64,000 bases of DNA from Pseudomonas sp. B6002. Its GTDB lineage: Bacteria > Pseudomonadota > Gammaproteobacteria > Pseudomonadales > Pseudomonadaceae. Both the position numbers and the translations under genes were made by a program. Location: NCBI RefSeq assembly GCF_013385985.1, contig NZ_JACAOY010000012.1:350064-414063 (forward strand), written 5' to 3'. The notes under the pieces are model-generated. The model saw only the letters and a list, made by a program, of their open reading frames with translations, did not search any database and was not told where the DNA came from. Below are positions 26,290 to 35,374 of this stretch, piece by piece (within the stretch, counting starts at the first letter, position 1; each line of letters begins with the position of its first letter).

Positions 26290-27026
26290 AACGAGTTTTG
26301 ATTGTTGGCGCAACATCCGCTATTGCAACAGCCTGCGCACGCCTGTGGGCAGAGCAAGGCGCGGAGTTTTTCCTGGTCGCCCGCGATAGCGAAAAACTTG
26401 AGCAGACCCGCGCCGACCTGCTTGCACGCGGAGCCAAAGTTGCCACTTCCTACACCATGGATGCTGCCGATTTTTCCAGTCATGCCGACATGGTTGAACA
26501 GTGTCGCGTGGCCATGCAGCAGATTGATATCGCTCTGATCGCGCATGGGACACTGCCAAGTCAGCAGGCCTGCGAACAGGATGTCGAGCTAGCCCTCAGA
26601 GAGTTCGCCATCAACGGAACCTCCGTTATCAGCCTTCTCACCCTATTGGCAAAACAGTTCGAAACCCAGCATTGCGGGACACTCGCCGTGATCTCCTCGG
26701 TTGCCGGCGACCGCGGCCGCCCATCCAATTATCTGTATGGCACTGCCAAGGCAGCGGTCTCGACCTTCTGCGAAGGCCTGCGCGCCCGTTTATACAAGGT
26801 CGGGGTACATGTGATCGATATCAAACCAGGCTTTGTGGACACCCCGATGACGCGAGGCCTGCCATTGCCCGCCCCGCTGGTGGTCAAGCCCGAGCAGATT
26901 GCGAAACGCATCGTCAAGGGCATTGAGAACAACACAGACGTCCTGTACGCCCCTGGATTCTGGAAAGCAATAATGCTGATCATAAAGCTGGTACCACAAT
27001 TTATTTTCAAAAAAACAAACCTGTAA
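26286..27026 (+). CDS. dprE2: DprE2-like short-chain dehydrogenase
   Basis: 246 residues from ATG 26286, overlapping the dprE1-like stop by 4 bases. It is a classical SDR: the nucleotide-binding motif is VGATSAIA, the Ser of the catalytic set is in VISSVAGD and YxxxK is YGTAK. A C-terminal hydrophobic tail (WKAIMLIIKLVPQFIF) suggests membrane association. DprE2 reduces the keto intermediate to polyprenyl-phospho-arabinose. The base composition begins to drop at its 3' end. Confidence 0.85.
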   Translation: MKRVLIVGATSAIATACARLWAEQGAEFFLVARDSEKLEQTRADLLARGAKVATSYTMDAADFSSHADMVEQCRVAMQQIDIALIAHGTLPSQQACEQDVELALREFAINGTSVISLLTLLAKQFETQHCGTLAVISSVAGDRGRPSNYLYGTAKAAVSTFCEGLRARLYKVGVHVIDIKPGFVDTPMTRGLPLPAPLVVKPEQIAKRIVKGIENNTDVLYAPGFWKAIMLIIKLVPQFIFKKTNL

Positions 27027-27099
27027 GTTTCTGGCTCACATCACCCTCAACTTTAGTCTTTCCATCATCAGACTGGCTTGCGACAGGACAAAGCTTTAA

Positions 27100-28296
27100 A
27101 TGAATCACCTAAAGAAAGCCAACTCAACCTTGTTCTTTGTTTTCATAGCAGCCTTTATCTTCCTGTGCTTTTTCTTTTACGACGATTTATGGTCGGCTTT
27201 AGGCGTCCAAATAGTAAAGCCCATCTTCAATGACACACGCGTCATTACGGCCGGGGCAGAGTCCTACTACCAAGGCTTCGACCCACTGGTCAACAACCCG
27301 ATGATGTGGTCGAAGAACCCGATGAACTACCCGAGAGTTTGGCATACTCTTTTCTACTTCGGGCTCAACCAAAGCCATACCCTGCTGATCGGCTATTTGA
27401 TGTTGGCTTTTTATTTAGTCGCTCTTTTCATGCTGCTCAGGGTCAGCCAAAACACGCTTTCCAATTTTTTAATTACCTGTTGCGCGATATCACCTGCAGC
27501 CATGCTCGGTGTCGAAAGGGGAAACATCGATTTATTGATATTCCTGATGGTTACCGCAGCAGCCGTTCATGTAAATAAGCGCCCTCTACTTTCAGCATTG
27601 ATCTTGATGGCTTCAACCGTTCTGAAAATATTTCCCTTTTTCTGCCTGCCGATCATTGTCCTGGCATCGAAAAAAAGAAACCTGATCAGGATTTTCATTG
27701 TTTCAACCGTCGCCTGCCTGGCCTACTTTGCCTTTACCTATCAAGACCTGATTCTGATCAGTCACTCTACACCAAGAGCCGGCGACCTCTCCTACGGAAG
27801 AAGCGTTTTCGCAAATCGCTTGAAAGGGAATATCCCGGAGCACTTTTCAATTTACGTTGATATCGTCATCAATACATTGTTCCTCATCGCGTCGGGGCTC
27901 GCGTACTTCGTCAGCAAGAAACTGCTGCCGAGCAGCTCGCAAGAGTTCAACGCCCTGGAAGGAAAAGGCTTTTTTCTTACAGGCGCCCTGATTTATGTCG
28001 GCACTTTCTTTATTGGAAACAACTGGGACTATCGCCTGATTTTTCTGATGCTGACGATTCCAGCACTGGCATCCGCACTCAACATTTTTTCAAGCCGCAC
28101 AGCTCGCTTCTGCACACAGGTTTTCATAACAGCCGTGCTGCTGTCATTCTGGTACCTGTTTTTTGCACGATACCTGGACGGTTTCCTGGCTGCGCGAATT
28201 GCCCTTTATTGCTTTGATGAGGCTGTCGACTGGGTGATCTATATTCTGTGCCTTTCTTTCCTCTTCAAATATTTGAGCCTTGGGTTTAAAAAATGA
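27100..28296 (+). CDS. GT87-like integral membrane glycosyltransferase
   Basis: 398 residues with 9-11 hydrophobic segments. The segment MLGVERGNIDLLIFLMV resembles the ERGQxN-type motif of GT87/DUF2029 GT-C enzymes such as mannosyl- and arabinosyltransferases that use polyprenyl-phospho sugars. An acidic first loop (FNDTRVITAGAESYYQGFDPLV) fits the GT-C catalytic loop. It is visibly more AT-rich than the core. It is the natural user of the lipid-linked sugar made by the preceding genes, but acceptor and donor are unknown. Confidence 0.7.
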   Translation: MNHLKKANSTLFFVFIAAFIFLCFFFYDDLWSALGVQIVKPIFNDTRVITAGAESYYQGFDPLVNNPMMWSKNPMNYPRVWHTLFYFGLNQSHTLLIGYLMLAFYLVALFMLLRVSQNTLSNFLITCCAISPAAMLGVERGNIDLLIFLMVTAAAVHVNKRPLLSALILMASTVLKIFPFFCLPIIVLASKKRNLIRIFIVSTVACLAYFAFTYQDLILISHSTPRAGDLSYGRSVFANRLKGNIPEHFSIYVDIVINTLFLIASGLAYFVSKKLLPSSSQEFNALEGKGFFLTGALIYVGTFFIGNNWDYRLIFLMLTIPALASALNIFSSRTARFCTQVFITAVLLSFWYLFFARYLDGFLAARIALYCFDEAVDWVIYILCLSFLFKYLSLGFKK

Positions 28297-29234
28297 ACTT
28301 AAACAGCAAGATACTATTACCGGGCGGGGCAGGCCTGGTCGGCCAGAATCTAATAGCCAGGCTCATAGCAAGAGGCTACAAAAACATCGTTGTGCTTGAT
28401 AAGCATCGCGCAAACCTTGCTACGCTAAAGAAAACCCAGCCTACGATTGAAGCTATATATGCTGACTTGGCTGTCGCGGGGGACTGGCAACAGCATTTTT
28501 CCGGTGCCGACGCTGTTGTCATGCTTCAAGCGCAAATCGGTGGAAACGATTTTCAAGAATTTGTGCGCAACAACATAGATTCCACACGACTCATACTTGA
28601 GCAGATCAAGGTTAATGACATTCCACGCCTTGTACACATCAGTTCTTCTGTCGTTGTGTCTGTCGCGGATGACTTTTATACACAAACCAAGACTACTCAA
28701 GAGCAAATGGTGCTGGAGAGCGGTATCCCTTGCCCGATACTGCGTCCGACACTGATGTTCGGTTGGTTTGATCGCAAGCATCTTGGCTGGCTTTCCCGCT
28801 TCATGAAAAAAGTGCCTGTATTCCCTATCCCGGGAGACGGACGCTACATGAGACAGCCCCTCTATGTTGGCGACTTTTGCAACATAATCATCAGTTGCCT
28901 GGCGTCATCTTCGGCCACCGGAATATTCAATATCTCGGGGCATGAAAAAATCGATTACATTGACATCATCCGTGAAATCAAACGCGCTACAAAAGTCAAT
29001 ACCCTTATCGCGCGCATTCCTTATTCGCTCTTTTATGGTCTGCTGTGGGTGTGGGCTATCTTTGATAAAAACCCACCCTTCACCACGCAACAGCTCGCGG
29101 CATTAAGCGCGAAGGATGAATTCGAAATCATTGATTGGCCGACACTCTTTGATGTTTCCTATACTCCGTTCTCTCAAGCTGTGGACGAAACATTCAACCA
29201 TCCCATTTATAGCAAGGTAGAACTGGAGTTTTGA
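28293..29234 (+). CDS. NAD-dependent epimerase/dehydratase
   Basis: 313 residues, extended SDR. GGAGLVGQN is the dinucleotide loop, LVHISSSVVVS holds the catalytic Ser and YTQTK is the YxxxK site. The C-terminal half binds substrate and contains RPTLMFGWFDRKHLGW and an unusual hydrophobic stretch (IPYSLFYGLLWVWAIF) that may contact the membrane. It overlaps the GT87-like gene by 4 bases. Its substrate may be a nucleotide sugar or a lipid-linked sugar. Confidence 0.78.
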   Translation: MNLNSKILLPGGAGLVGQNLIARLIARGYKNIVVLDKHRANLATLKKTQPTIEAIYADLAVAGDWQQHFSGADAVVMLQAQIGGNDFQEFVRNNIDSTRLILEQIKVNDIPRLVHISSSVVVSVADDFYTQTKTTQEQMVLESGIPCPILRPTLMFGWFDRKHLGWLSRFMKKVPVFPIPGDGRYMRQPLYVGDFCNIIISCLASSSATGIFNISGHEKIDYIDIIREIKRATKVNTLIARIPYSLFYGLLWVWAIFDKNPPFTTQQLAALSAKDEFEIIDWPTLFDVSYTPFSQAVDETFNHPIYSKVELEF

Positions 29235-29236
29235 GT

Positions 29237-30526
29237 ATGGGACAGCGCATTGCCGTACTCGGCGCAGGCCCCATGGGTCTCGCCGTGGCTTACCAGCTGG
29301 CAAAAGATGGACATAAGCCTGTCTTGTTCGAAGCCGATGATCGTGTCGGCGGGATGACAGCATGCTTTGACTTCGGCGGGCTGGAAATTGAGCGCTACTA
29401 TCACTTTCACTGCATTTCAGATCATGCATTCCTGGCCATGCTGGATGAGTTGGGCCTGGCCGGAAAAATGCGCTGGGTCGAAACCAAAATGGGCTATTGG
29501 TACCAGAACCAGCTGCAGCCGTGGGGCAACCCTATTGCCTTGCTGAAGTTTCGTGGCCTCGGGCTGATCGCGAAAATTCGTTATGGACTCCACGCATTCC
29601 TGTGTACGAAACGCAACGACTGGACCCCGCTCGACAATGTCGAAGCTTCCGGATGGATTCGCCGCTGGGTCGGCGAACAAGCGTGGGAAGTACTATGGCG
29701 CCGCCTGTTTGACTACAAATTCTACAACTATGCGAACGGGCTCTCAGCGGCGTGGATATGGAGTCGAATTCGACGGATTGGCCGCTCTCGCTACAGTTTG
29801 TTCCGAGAAAAGCTGGGCTACCTCGAAGGCGGCTCAACGACGCTGCTGCAGGCAATGAAAGCAGAAATCGAGGCGCTGGGCGGAGACGTACACCTGGGTG
29901 CAAAGGTTGATTGCGTCCACATCAGCGATGGCCAAGTCAACAGCGTAGAAGTTGCCGGTATGCAACACGTCTTTGATAAGGTGATAAGCACTGTGCCACT
30001 GCCCTATGTGCCGCACATCATGCCGGGCCTGCCTGTCGAAATACTGGAAAAATTCCGCGCGCTCAAAAATATCGCGGTCGTCTGTGTGATTGCCAAACTG
30101 CGCAAGCCACTCACTGAAAATTTCTGGCTGAACACCAATGATCCGGACATGGATATTCCAGGCCTGGTCGAGTACTCCAACCTTCGTCCTCTGGATCAAT
30201 CGATCGTCTACGTCCCGTTCTATATGCCCGGGGAACACCCGAAGTTTTCTGAACCAGACCAAGTGTTTATAGATAAGGTCCGTGCGTACTTGCAAAAGAT
30301 AAATCCTGAACTTGGTGCTGACGACTTTATTGATATTCGCGCAAGTCGTTATCGTCATGCCCAACCTATCTGCGATCCGGCATATCTGGAACATCTGCCA
30401 CCCGCAGCGCTACCCGTACGGGGATTGTGGGTTGCGGACACATCCTACTACTACCCTGAAGACCGGGGGATCTCCGAAAGCATTGGGTTCGGCAGACAAT
30501 TAGCCAAGGATGCTGCTGCGTGCTAA
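29237..30526 (+). CDS. FAD-dependent amine-oxidase-like / UDP-galactopyranose-mutase-like protein
   Basis: 429 residues from ATG 29237, chosen because GGAG lies 8 bases upstream; TTG 29231 is too close to it. The N-terminal Rossmann fold has VLGAGPMGLAVAYQLAKDG, then VLFEADDRVGGM. The C-terminal FAD motif is LWVADTSYYYPEDRGISESIGFG. These are features of the NAD(P)-binding_8/protoporphyrinogen oxidase-like group, which includes proteins in polysaccharide loci. It starts 2 bases after the epimerase stop. It could modify a sugar or lipid; the reaction is unknown. Confidence 0.75.
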   Translation: MGQRIAVLGAGPMGLAVAYQLAKDGHKPVLFEADDRVGGMTACFDFGGLEIERYYHFHCISDHAFLAMLDELGLAGKMRWVETKMGYWYQNQLQPWGNPIALLKFRGLGLIAKIRYGLHAFLCTKRNDWTPLDNVEASGWIRRWVGEQAWEVLWRRLFDYKFYNYANGLSAAWIWSRIRRIGRSRYSLFREKLGYLEGGSTTLLQAMKAEIEALGGDVHLGAKVDCVHISDGQVNSVEVAGMQHVFDKVISTVPLPYVPHIMPGLPVEILEKFRALKNIAVVCVIAKLRKPLTENFWLNTNDPDMDIPGLVEYSNLRPLDQSIVYVPFYMPGEHPKFSEPDQVFIDKVRAYLQKINPELGADDFIDIRASRYRHAQPICDPAYLEHLPPAALPVRGLWVADTSYYYPEDRGISESIGFGRQLAKDAAAC

Positions 30527-30921
30527 ACCAGTTCAGATCAAAGCAATTCATAATGTTTTTGCTGGTGGGCGGCTTTGCCGCCAGCATTAACTTTGGATCG
30601 AGAATTATTTATAGCCATTGGGTAAATTTTTCAACATCGGTAGTAGCGGCCTATATAACAGGCATGGTAACCGCCTTCATACTCTCCAAGATTTTTGTCT
30701 TCACGGAGAGTACGCGGGCAGTTCGTCATTCCATTATGTATTTCGTACTGGTCAACTTAATTGCTATTTTGCAGACATTAGCCATTAGTCTTTTTCTTGC
30801 GTATTACGCACTGCCCGCGTTAGGCGTGGCTCATTTCATCAAAGAAATATCCCATGCCATAGGTGTCATTGTCCCCGTGTTCACCAGCTATCTGGGCCAT
30901 AAGCACTGGTCGTTCAAGTAA
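30520..30921 (+). CDS. GtrA-family membrane protein
   Basis: 133 residues from GTG 30520, overlapping the previous stop by 7 bases. Four membrane helices begin with FIMFLLVGGFAASINFGSRI, and the end is FTSYLGHKHWSFK, the usual GtrA terminus. GtrA proteins are thought to flip polyprenyl-phospho sugars to the periplasm. It is the last gene of the rightward cluster, a good fit for the lipid-linked sugar scheme. It is AT-rich compared with the core. Confidence 0.88.
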   Translation: MLNQFRSKQFIMFLLVGGFAASINFGSRIIYSHWVNFSTSVVAAYITGMVTAFILSKIFVFTESTRAVRHSIMYFVLVNLIAILQTLAISLFLAYYALPALGVAHFIKEISHAIGVIVPVFTSYLGHKHWSFK

Positions 30922-31016
30922 GAGCGACCACGGTCTGCCAATGAATCACGGCAAAGCAAATGCTCAGCCATCCGAAGCGGGAGCGACCGATCCTATGAGC
31001 GCTACCCGCTGCCCGC

Positions 31017-32624
31017 TCACTTGAGCAAAAACACCATCAGCGGGTTGTCGTTCAAGCGCCCTTCGAAACTCGGCGCCATTGTCTCCATGGGCGTCCCGCT
31101 CAACAGTACGGCCTCCTTGCGCGACACAATGACCCACGATGGCCGAGGCAGCGTCGCCAGCTTCTCAAGCTCGTTACGCCCGACAAACAGCGGCTGCTCG
31201 TCGTCATCCAGGTTCATCATGTAGCGCACCGCCCAGGTGTCTCGACCCAGGTGGACAAACACCAACGGCCCGGGCGTCGACACGCGAAGCGCCTCAACCT
31301 GGCGGACAAACTGTCGCGTATCGAATTGCAGGTCCTTGGACGGCTCTACCACTGTCACCAACAGCAACCATTGCGCCGCCAGTGCAATCAGGCTGAGCCA
31401 CACCAACCGGCCCGCCCGCCGCCACGCAATCAACGCCGCGACTTGCAGGATCACCAAACCTCCAATCAGCAGCGGCAACGAAACGTCAGGCCAGTAACCA
31501 TGCTTCTGCCACCCGTGCCGGCAGACAAACACCACAACCACGCACAACGCCGGTAGCGCGGCGACAAGCCATTCATAGCATCGGCGCACGCCAATCAACC
31601 AGCCTTGCGCCTGGAGCAGCCCATAGGCGGCGACAGCGGCAAACATCGGGACCATCGGCAGGATGTAGTAGGCGCGTTTGAAGTGCGGCACCGACAGCCC
31701 GAGCAGAATCATCAGGCCGCATGCGCCGAGGCGCAGCATCAGTTGCAGATCATTATTTGCCCACCGCTCAGGCCAACGATGACGCAGCGCAATCAACGTG
31801 GCCAACGCCAGCGGCACTACCGGGAAATAGCGATACAGGCTCAGTTGGAAGTAGAAGTAGAACGGCTCGCCAATTTCATCCAGGCGCCCTCCTACCTGCA
31901 TCTTGTACACAGCATCGGCAAAGGCATCGCCGCCACTGATGCGCGCCAGCTTCATCAAGGCCCACCAACACGCCGCGAGCAAAGCCAAACCGACGGCCCC
32001 GTGGATCAATACCTGCTTGACCCGCTCCCCGGGCTTGCCCAACGCCCAGTACACACACACCACACCGCAAACCTCGATCAACCCCAACGGCCCGCGAATC
32101 GCAAACGCCAGGACAAACAGCGGGAACACCGCCAACTGCCTCAAGCGCGAACCCAGGCGCTCACCACTGTGCAGCAGGTAGAAACTGCCCACACACAGCA
32201 GCGCGACCATCTGATCCAGACACACCGAGCGCGATTTTTCGAGCAGTTGAGTCGTGAGCAACGTCAACAAGACGGTGAGCAGCGCCCAAGGGCGACCGGA
32301 CGGCGCCAGCAAGCGATAGATCAGAGCAACCACGCCCGCCGAAGCGAGTGCCGTGGGCAGCACGTTCGCCAAGTGGTTAGGTGCGCCAAACAGGCGGGCA
32401 AATACAAAGCTGAAGAAGGTCGCGGTGCCGGGATAGTCCGCGTAGGGCTGGCCGTAGGTGGTGGGGAAAAGGCTCGCGCCATGGCGAAACATTTCCTGCA
32501 GGAACAGCGCCCAGCGCCCGTCAAACCCTTGGGGCTGCTGGTCCCAGATGCCCAGGGTAAACAGCAACAAAGCAATCAGGAAAATGCCCAGAGACTCCAG
32601 GCGAAAGCGGTTGCGGTGGTCCAT
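31017..32624 (-). CDS. GT39/ArnT-like membrane glycosyltransferase
   Basis: 535 residues from ATG 32624, with AAGGA 6 bases before it. About 12 membrane helices. The first periplasmic loop WDQQPQGFDGRWALFLQEMFRHG and the later PYADYPGTATFFSFVFARLFG resemble the DE/PPL loops of PMT/ArnT (GT39/GT83) enzymes, which take sugars from polyprenyl phosphate on the periplasmic side. It is convergent with the gtrA gene. Its composition is that of the core genome, unlike the cluster it faces. The acceptor is unknown. Confidence 0.78.
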   Translation of the reverse strand: MDHRNRFRLESLGIFLIALLLFTLGIWDQQPQGFDGRWALFLQEMFRHGASLFPTTYGQPYADYPGTATFFSFVFARLFGAPNHLANVLPTALASAGVVALIYRLLAPSGRPWALLTVLLTLLTTQLLEKSRSVCLDQMVALLCVGSFYLLHSGERLGSRLRQLAVFPLFVLAFAIRGPLGLIEVCGVVCVYWALGKPGERVKQVLIHGAVGLALLAACWWALMKLARISGGDAFADAVYKMQVGGRLDEIGEPFYFYFQLSLYRYFPVVPLALATLIALRHRWPERWANNDLQLMLRLGACGLMILLGLSVPHFKRAYYILPMVPMFAAVAAYGLLQAQGWLIGVRRCYEWLVAALPALCVVVVFVCRHGWQKHGYWPDVSLPLLIGGLVILQVAALIAWRRAGRLVWLSLIALAAQWLLLVTVVEPSKDLQFDTRQFVRQVEALRVSTPGPLVFVHLGRDTWAVRYMMNLDDDEQPLFVGRNELEKLATLPRPSWVIVSRKEAVLLSGTPMETMAPSFEGRLNDNPLMVFLLK

Positions 32625-32711
32625 CGGCTGTCCTTTCAGGTTGGGTGCGCTGACGCATGTTGCCGATGGCAACCCTGAATAACGCCTGAACAAACCCGAA
32701 CAATTGCGGGT

Positions 32712-33677
32712 TTACCGACCTGCGGGCCACACAAGTATCGGAATCAACCGGATGTAGAGTAGCTCTCCCACCAGCTCGACGAGGGTTTGCAGGATCACCA
32801 CCGTTGCAGCCAACCCACGCACGTCCTCGGGCAAGGCCAATGCCAGCGGCAACACCACCAGCGAGTTGCGGGTGGACGCGCTGAAGGTCACCGCCCGCGC
32901 CGTCGTCGCAGGCAATGCAAACAGCCGCGAAGCCAACACACCCATCAACGGCGCCAGCAGCAAGAAACCGATGTACACCGGGACCACTGGCAACAACAGG
33001 GCGATATCCCGTACCACCGAGGTGATCTGAGAACCAATCACCACAAACAGCACGAGCGCCATCGCCGGCACCGGCAGCCAGGCCCAGGCGTCGTTCCACG
33101 CATTGATAACCCTGGATCGCCGCGCCAGGGACGTGGTCAGCACCGCCAACACCATGGGCACCACAATCAGCAGCAGAAACGCCTCGACAAACGGCCCGAC
33201 CGCCACCACCACCTCCGATTCCGCCCCCAGCATGAAACCCAGGTACACCGGTAACAGCAGCAGTTGCAGCAGCAACAGCACCGGCGTCGCCGCCAACATC
33301 AATCGCGAATCGCCCTTGCCGATATGGGTGAACACCACCACGTAGTCGATACACGGCGTGAGCAACACCAGCAAAGCCCCGACCAGCAGCGCCGGGCGCT
33401 CCACGAGCCCACGGGTCAGTACCCAGACCAGCAACGGCACAAGAATGAAATTGGCCAGCAAAAGGGCGGATATGAAGCGCTTGTTACTCAACCCTTCGCG
33501 CAAATCAAGAAAGGGGATCTGCAGGAACATGGCGTACATCAACAGGGCGATAGCCGGCGTGACCAGCATGCCGAGACCATGGGCCACAGAAGGGACAAGC
33601 AGGCCGAACAGGACGGCCAGGAAGACGGTGGCGAAGTAGACGGGGATCTGATTGCGCTCGAGGGTGTCGCGGGTCAT
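32712..33677 (-). CDS. Bile acid:sodium symporter superfamily transporter (ACR3-like)
   Basis: 321 residues, 10 predicted helices. LLVLLTPCIDYVVVFTHIGKGDSRLMLAATP resembles the TPC-containing helix of ACR3 arsenite exporters, whose Cys is essential, and VTFSASTRNSLVVLPLALALP is the conserved BASS segment. No arsR or arsC gene is nearby, so arsenite as the substrate is only a guess. It is a single gene, 87 bases upstream of the GT39-type gene on the same strand. Confidence 0.75.
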   Translation of the reverse strand: MTRDTLERNQIPVYFATVFLAVLFGLLVPSVAHGLGMLVTPAIALLMYAMFLQIPFLDLREGLSNKRFISALLLANFILVPLLVWVLTRGLVERPALLVGALLVLLTPCIDYVVVFTHIGKGDSRLMLAATPVLLLLQLLLLPVYLGFMLGAESEVVVAVGPFVEAFLLLIVVPMVLAVLTTSLARRSRVINAWNDAWAWLPVPAMALVLFVVIGSQITSVVRDIALLLPVVPVYIGFLLLAPLMGVLASRLFALPATTARAVTFSASTRNSLVVLPLALALPEDVRGLAATVVILQTLVELVGELLYIRLIPILVWPAGR

Positions 33678-33849
33678 AGGCTGACTCTGCTGGATCGAAA
33701 GAACATCAGCCTAAGCATCCAACAGGTCGAGGTCGAGCAACGTCCATTTTTTTGCGCAAAGACTCCGCCAAATTTGCTAATTTCGGGAACTGATAAAAAG
33801 CGCGCGGGCCTTCAAACCCACATCGAAAGCGTACATACCGAGCCGCCCT

Positions 33850-34770
33850 ATGAATCTGCCAGCCCAACCTGCTCCCGAAACATTTCGCGAGCCCGCTGCC
33901 GATGGTCACCTCCTCGGTGGTTTCACATGGCGCCATGTCCGCACAGACCTGACGCGCCCCGTCGTGATCATCAACGCCGCCACCTCCGTGCGTTGCCGCC
34001 ACTACTCACGCTTCGCGGACTACCTGTTTGCCAACGGCTTTGACGTCATCACGTACGACTACCGTGGCATCGGCGAGTCGCGGGCCGGCTCGCTGCGGGG
34101 GTTCAAGGCGTCATGGTCGGATTGGGGCGTGCTGGATTTCGAGGCGATGCTTCAGCGCGCGCAGCGGGAGTTTCCCGGGCAGCCGATTGATGTGGTCGCT
34201 CACAGCTTTGGCGGGTGCGCCGCAGGGTTGGGCGCTTCGGGGGCGGCGATTCGGCGGATCGTGACAGTGGGCGCGCAGTTCGCCTACTGGCGTGATTATC
34301 AGGCGAGCGGGCGCTGGAAAATGTTCGGCAAGTGGCATGTGGTGATGCCACTGGTGACAGCCGTGTGCGGCTACTTTCCCGGCAAGCGCATGGGCTGGCT
34401 GGAAGACACACCAGCCGGCGTGGTACGGGACTGGAGCACGCCAACGCCCACCTATGAAACGCGGCCCAGCGGGCGTGCCTTGGGCGACCTGCCCTTCGCC
34501 CGGGTGAAGGCACAGGTACTGGCGATCAGCATCACCGACGACCCATTCGGAACGGTGGCGGCTGTCGACCGCTTGCTGGGGTATTTCAAGAACAGCGAAC
34601 GCACTCACCTGCGCATCGCCCCGCAGGACATTGGCGAAAAAGAGGTCGGGCATTTCGCATTTTTCCGCAGCCAGTATCAGGACCGTTTGTGGCCAATCGC
34701 ACTGGCGTGGTTGCAACAGGGTGAGCTGGCACACGGCACGCCCGGGCGCCGGGTGACGGAACGCATCTAG
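33850..34770 (+). CDS. Alpha/beta-fold hydrolase
   Basis: 306 residues, no signal peptide. VVIINAATSVRCRHYSRFADYLFANGFDVITYDYRGIGESR gives the N-terminal strands and oxyanion region. The nucleophile elbow is VVAHSFGGC. The acid is likely in ISITDDPFGT and the catalytic His in EVGHFAFFR. The family covers esterases and related enzymes; the substrate is not apparent. Ribosome site weak. It is a single gene. Confidence 0.85.
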   Translation: MNLPAQPAPETFREPAADGHLLGGFTWRHVRTDLTRPVVIINAATSVRCRHYSRFADYLFANGFDVITYDYRGIGESRAGSLRGFKASWSDWGVLDFEAMLQRAQREFPGQPIDVVAHSFGGCAAGLGASGAAIRRIVTVGAQFAYWRDYQASGRWKMFGKWHVVMPLVTAVCGYFPGKRMGWLEDTPAGVVRDWSTPTPTYETRPSGRALGDLPFARVKAQVLAISITDDPFGTVAAVDRLLGYFKNSERTHLRIAPQDIGEKEVGHFAFFRSQYQDRLWPIALAWLQQGELAHGTPGRRVTERI

Positions 34771-34841
34771 AAGCCCTTGGGATTTGTGCCAACCTGCGCT
34801 TCAATACGCCACCCAGATACACACCTCAGGACGTTGAGCCC

Positions 34842-35255
34842 ATGGCTTCGCCGAACAAGCAGCAAAAACGCGCCCACCGGGCAAAGGCCAAGGCCAAGCA
34901 GAACCGCACCCAACGCGCCGTCGCGACCAAGCCGGATGCCTTTGCCGGCGATGACAGCCGCATTGACCTTGAGTCGGTGGATTTGACCGAGTTGTTCGTA
35001 GAGATGCGCACCGCCAGCGAGATCAGCCAGCAGGCATTGTGCGCCGCATTCCTGTCCCACCCGTTGCTGGCCGTGGTGTTGGAGCAGGAAGGCGAAGAGG
35101 AAGCCACCGATTTCATTCTGGCGGCATTGATCGAGTACCGGCAGTGGGCCACCGACACCGAGGATGAAGCCGCGGCGCTGGCATGGATTGAGTCGCCGCA
35201 GTTCCAGGCGGACTACGTCGCAGCCTCCCAAGCCCTGACCAACCCAGCAGACTGA
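34842..35255 (+). CDS. Conserved hypothetical protein
   Basis: 137 residues. A strongly basic N-terminus (NKQQKRAHRAKAKAKQNRTQR) is followed by an acidic helical domain (LTELFVEMRTASEISQQALCAAFLSHPLLAVVLEQEGEEEATDF). The two-part charge pattern suggests nucleic acid or ribosome contact, but no family is recognised. The reading frame has good Pseudomonas codon use. A REP element follows. Confidence 0.7.
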   Translation: MASPNKQQKRAHRAKAKAKQNRTQRAVATKPDAFAGDDSRIDLESVDLTELFVEMRTASEISQQALCAAFLSHPLLAVVLEQEGEEEATDFILAALIEYRQWATDTEDEAAALAWIESPQFQADYVAASQALTNPAD

Positions 35256-35268
35256 CGCAAAACCCAAT

Positions 35269-35357
35269 GTGGGAGCGGGCTTGCTCGCGAATGCGGATTG
35301 ACAGTCACAAGATGTACTGACTGATCCACCGCATTCGCGAGCAAGCCCGCTCCCACA
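35269..35357. repeat. REP/BIME-type palindromic repeat
   Basis: TGTGGGAGCGGGCTTGCTCG and a perfect inverted copy ending in CCCGCTCCCACA, the GAGCGGGCTTGCTCGCGAA variant. It lies between convergent genes. Confidence 0.9.
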
Positions 35358-35374
35358 TTTTTGACCGCATTTCG

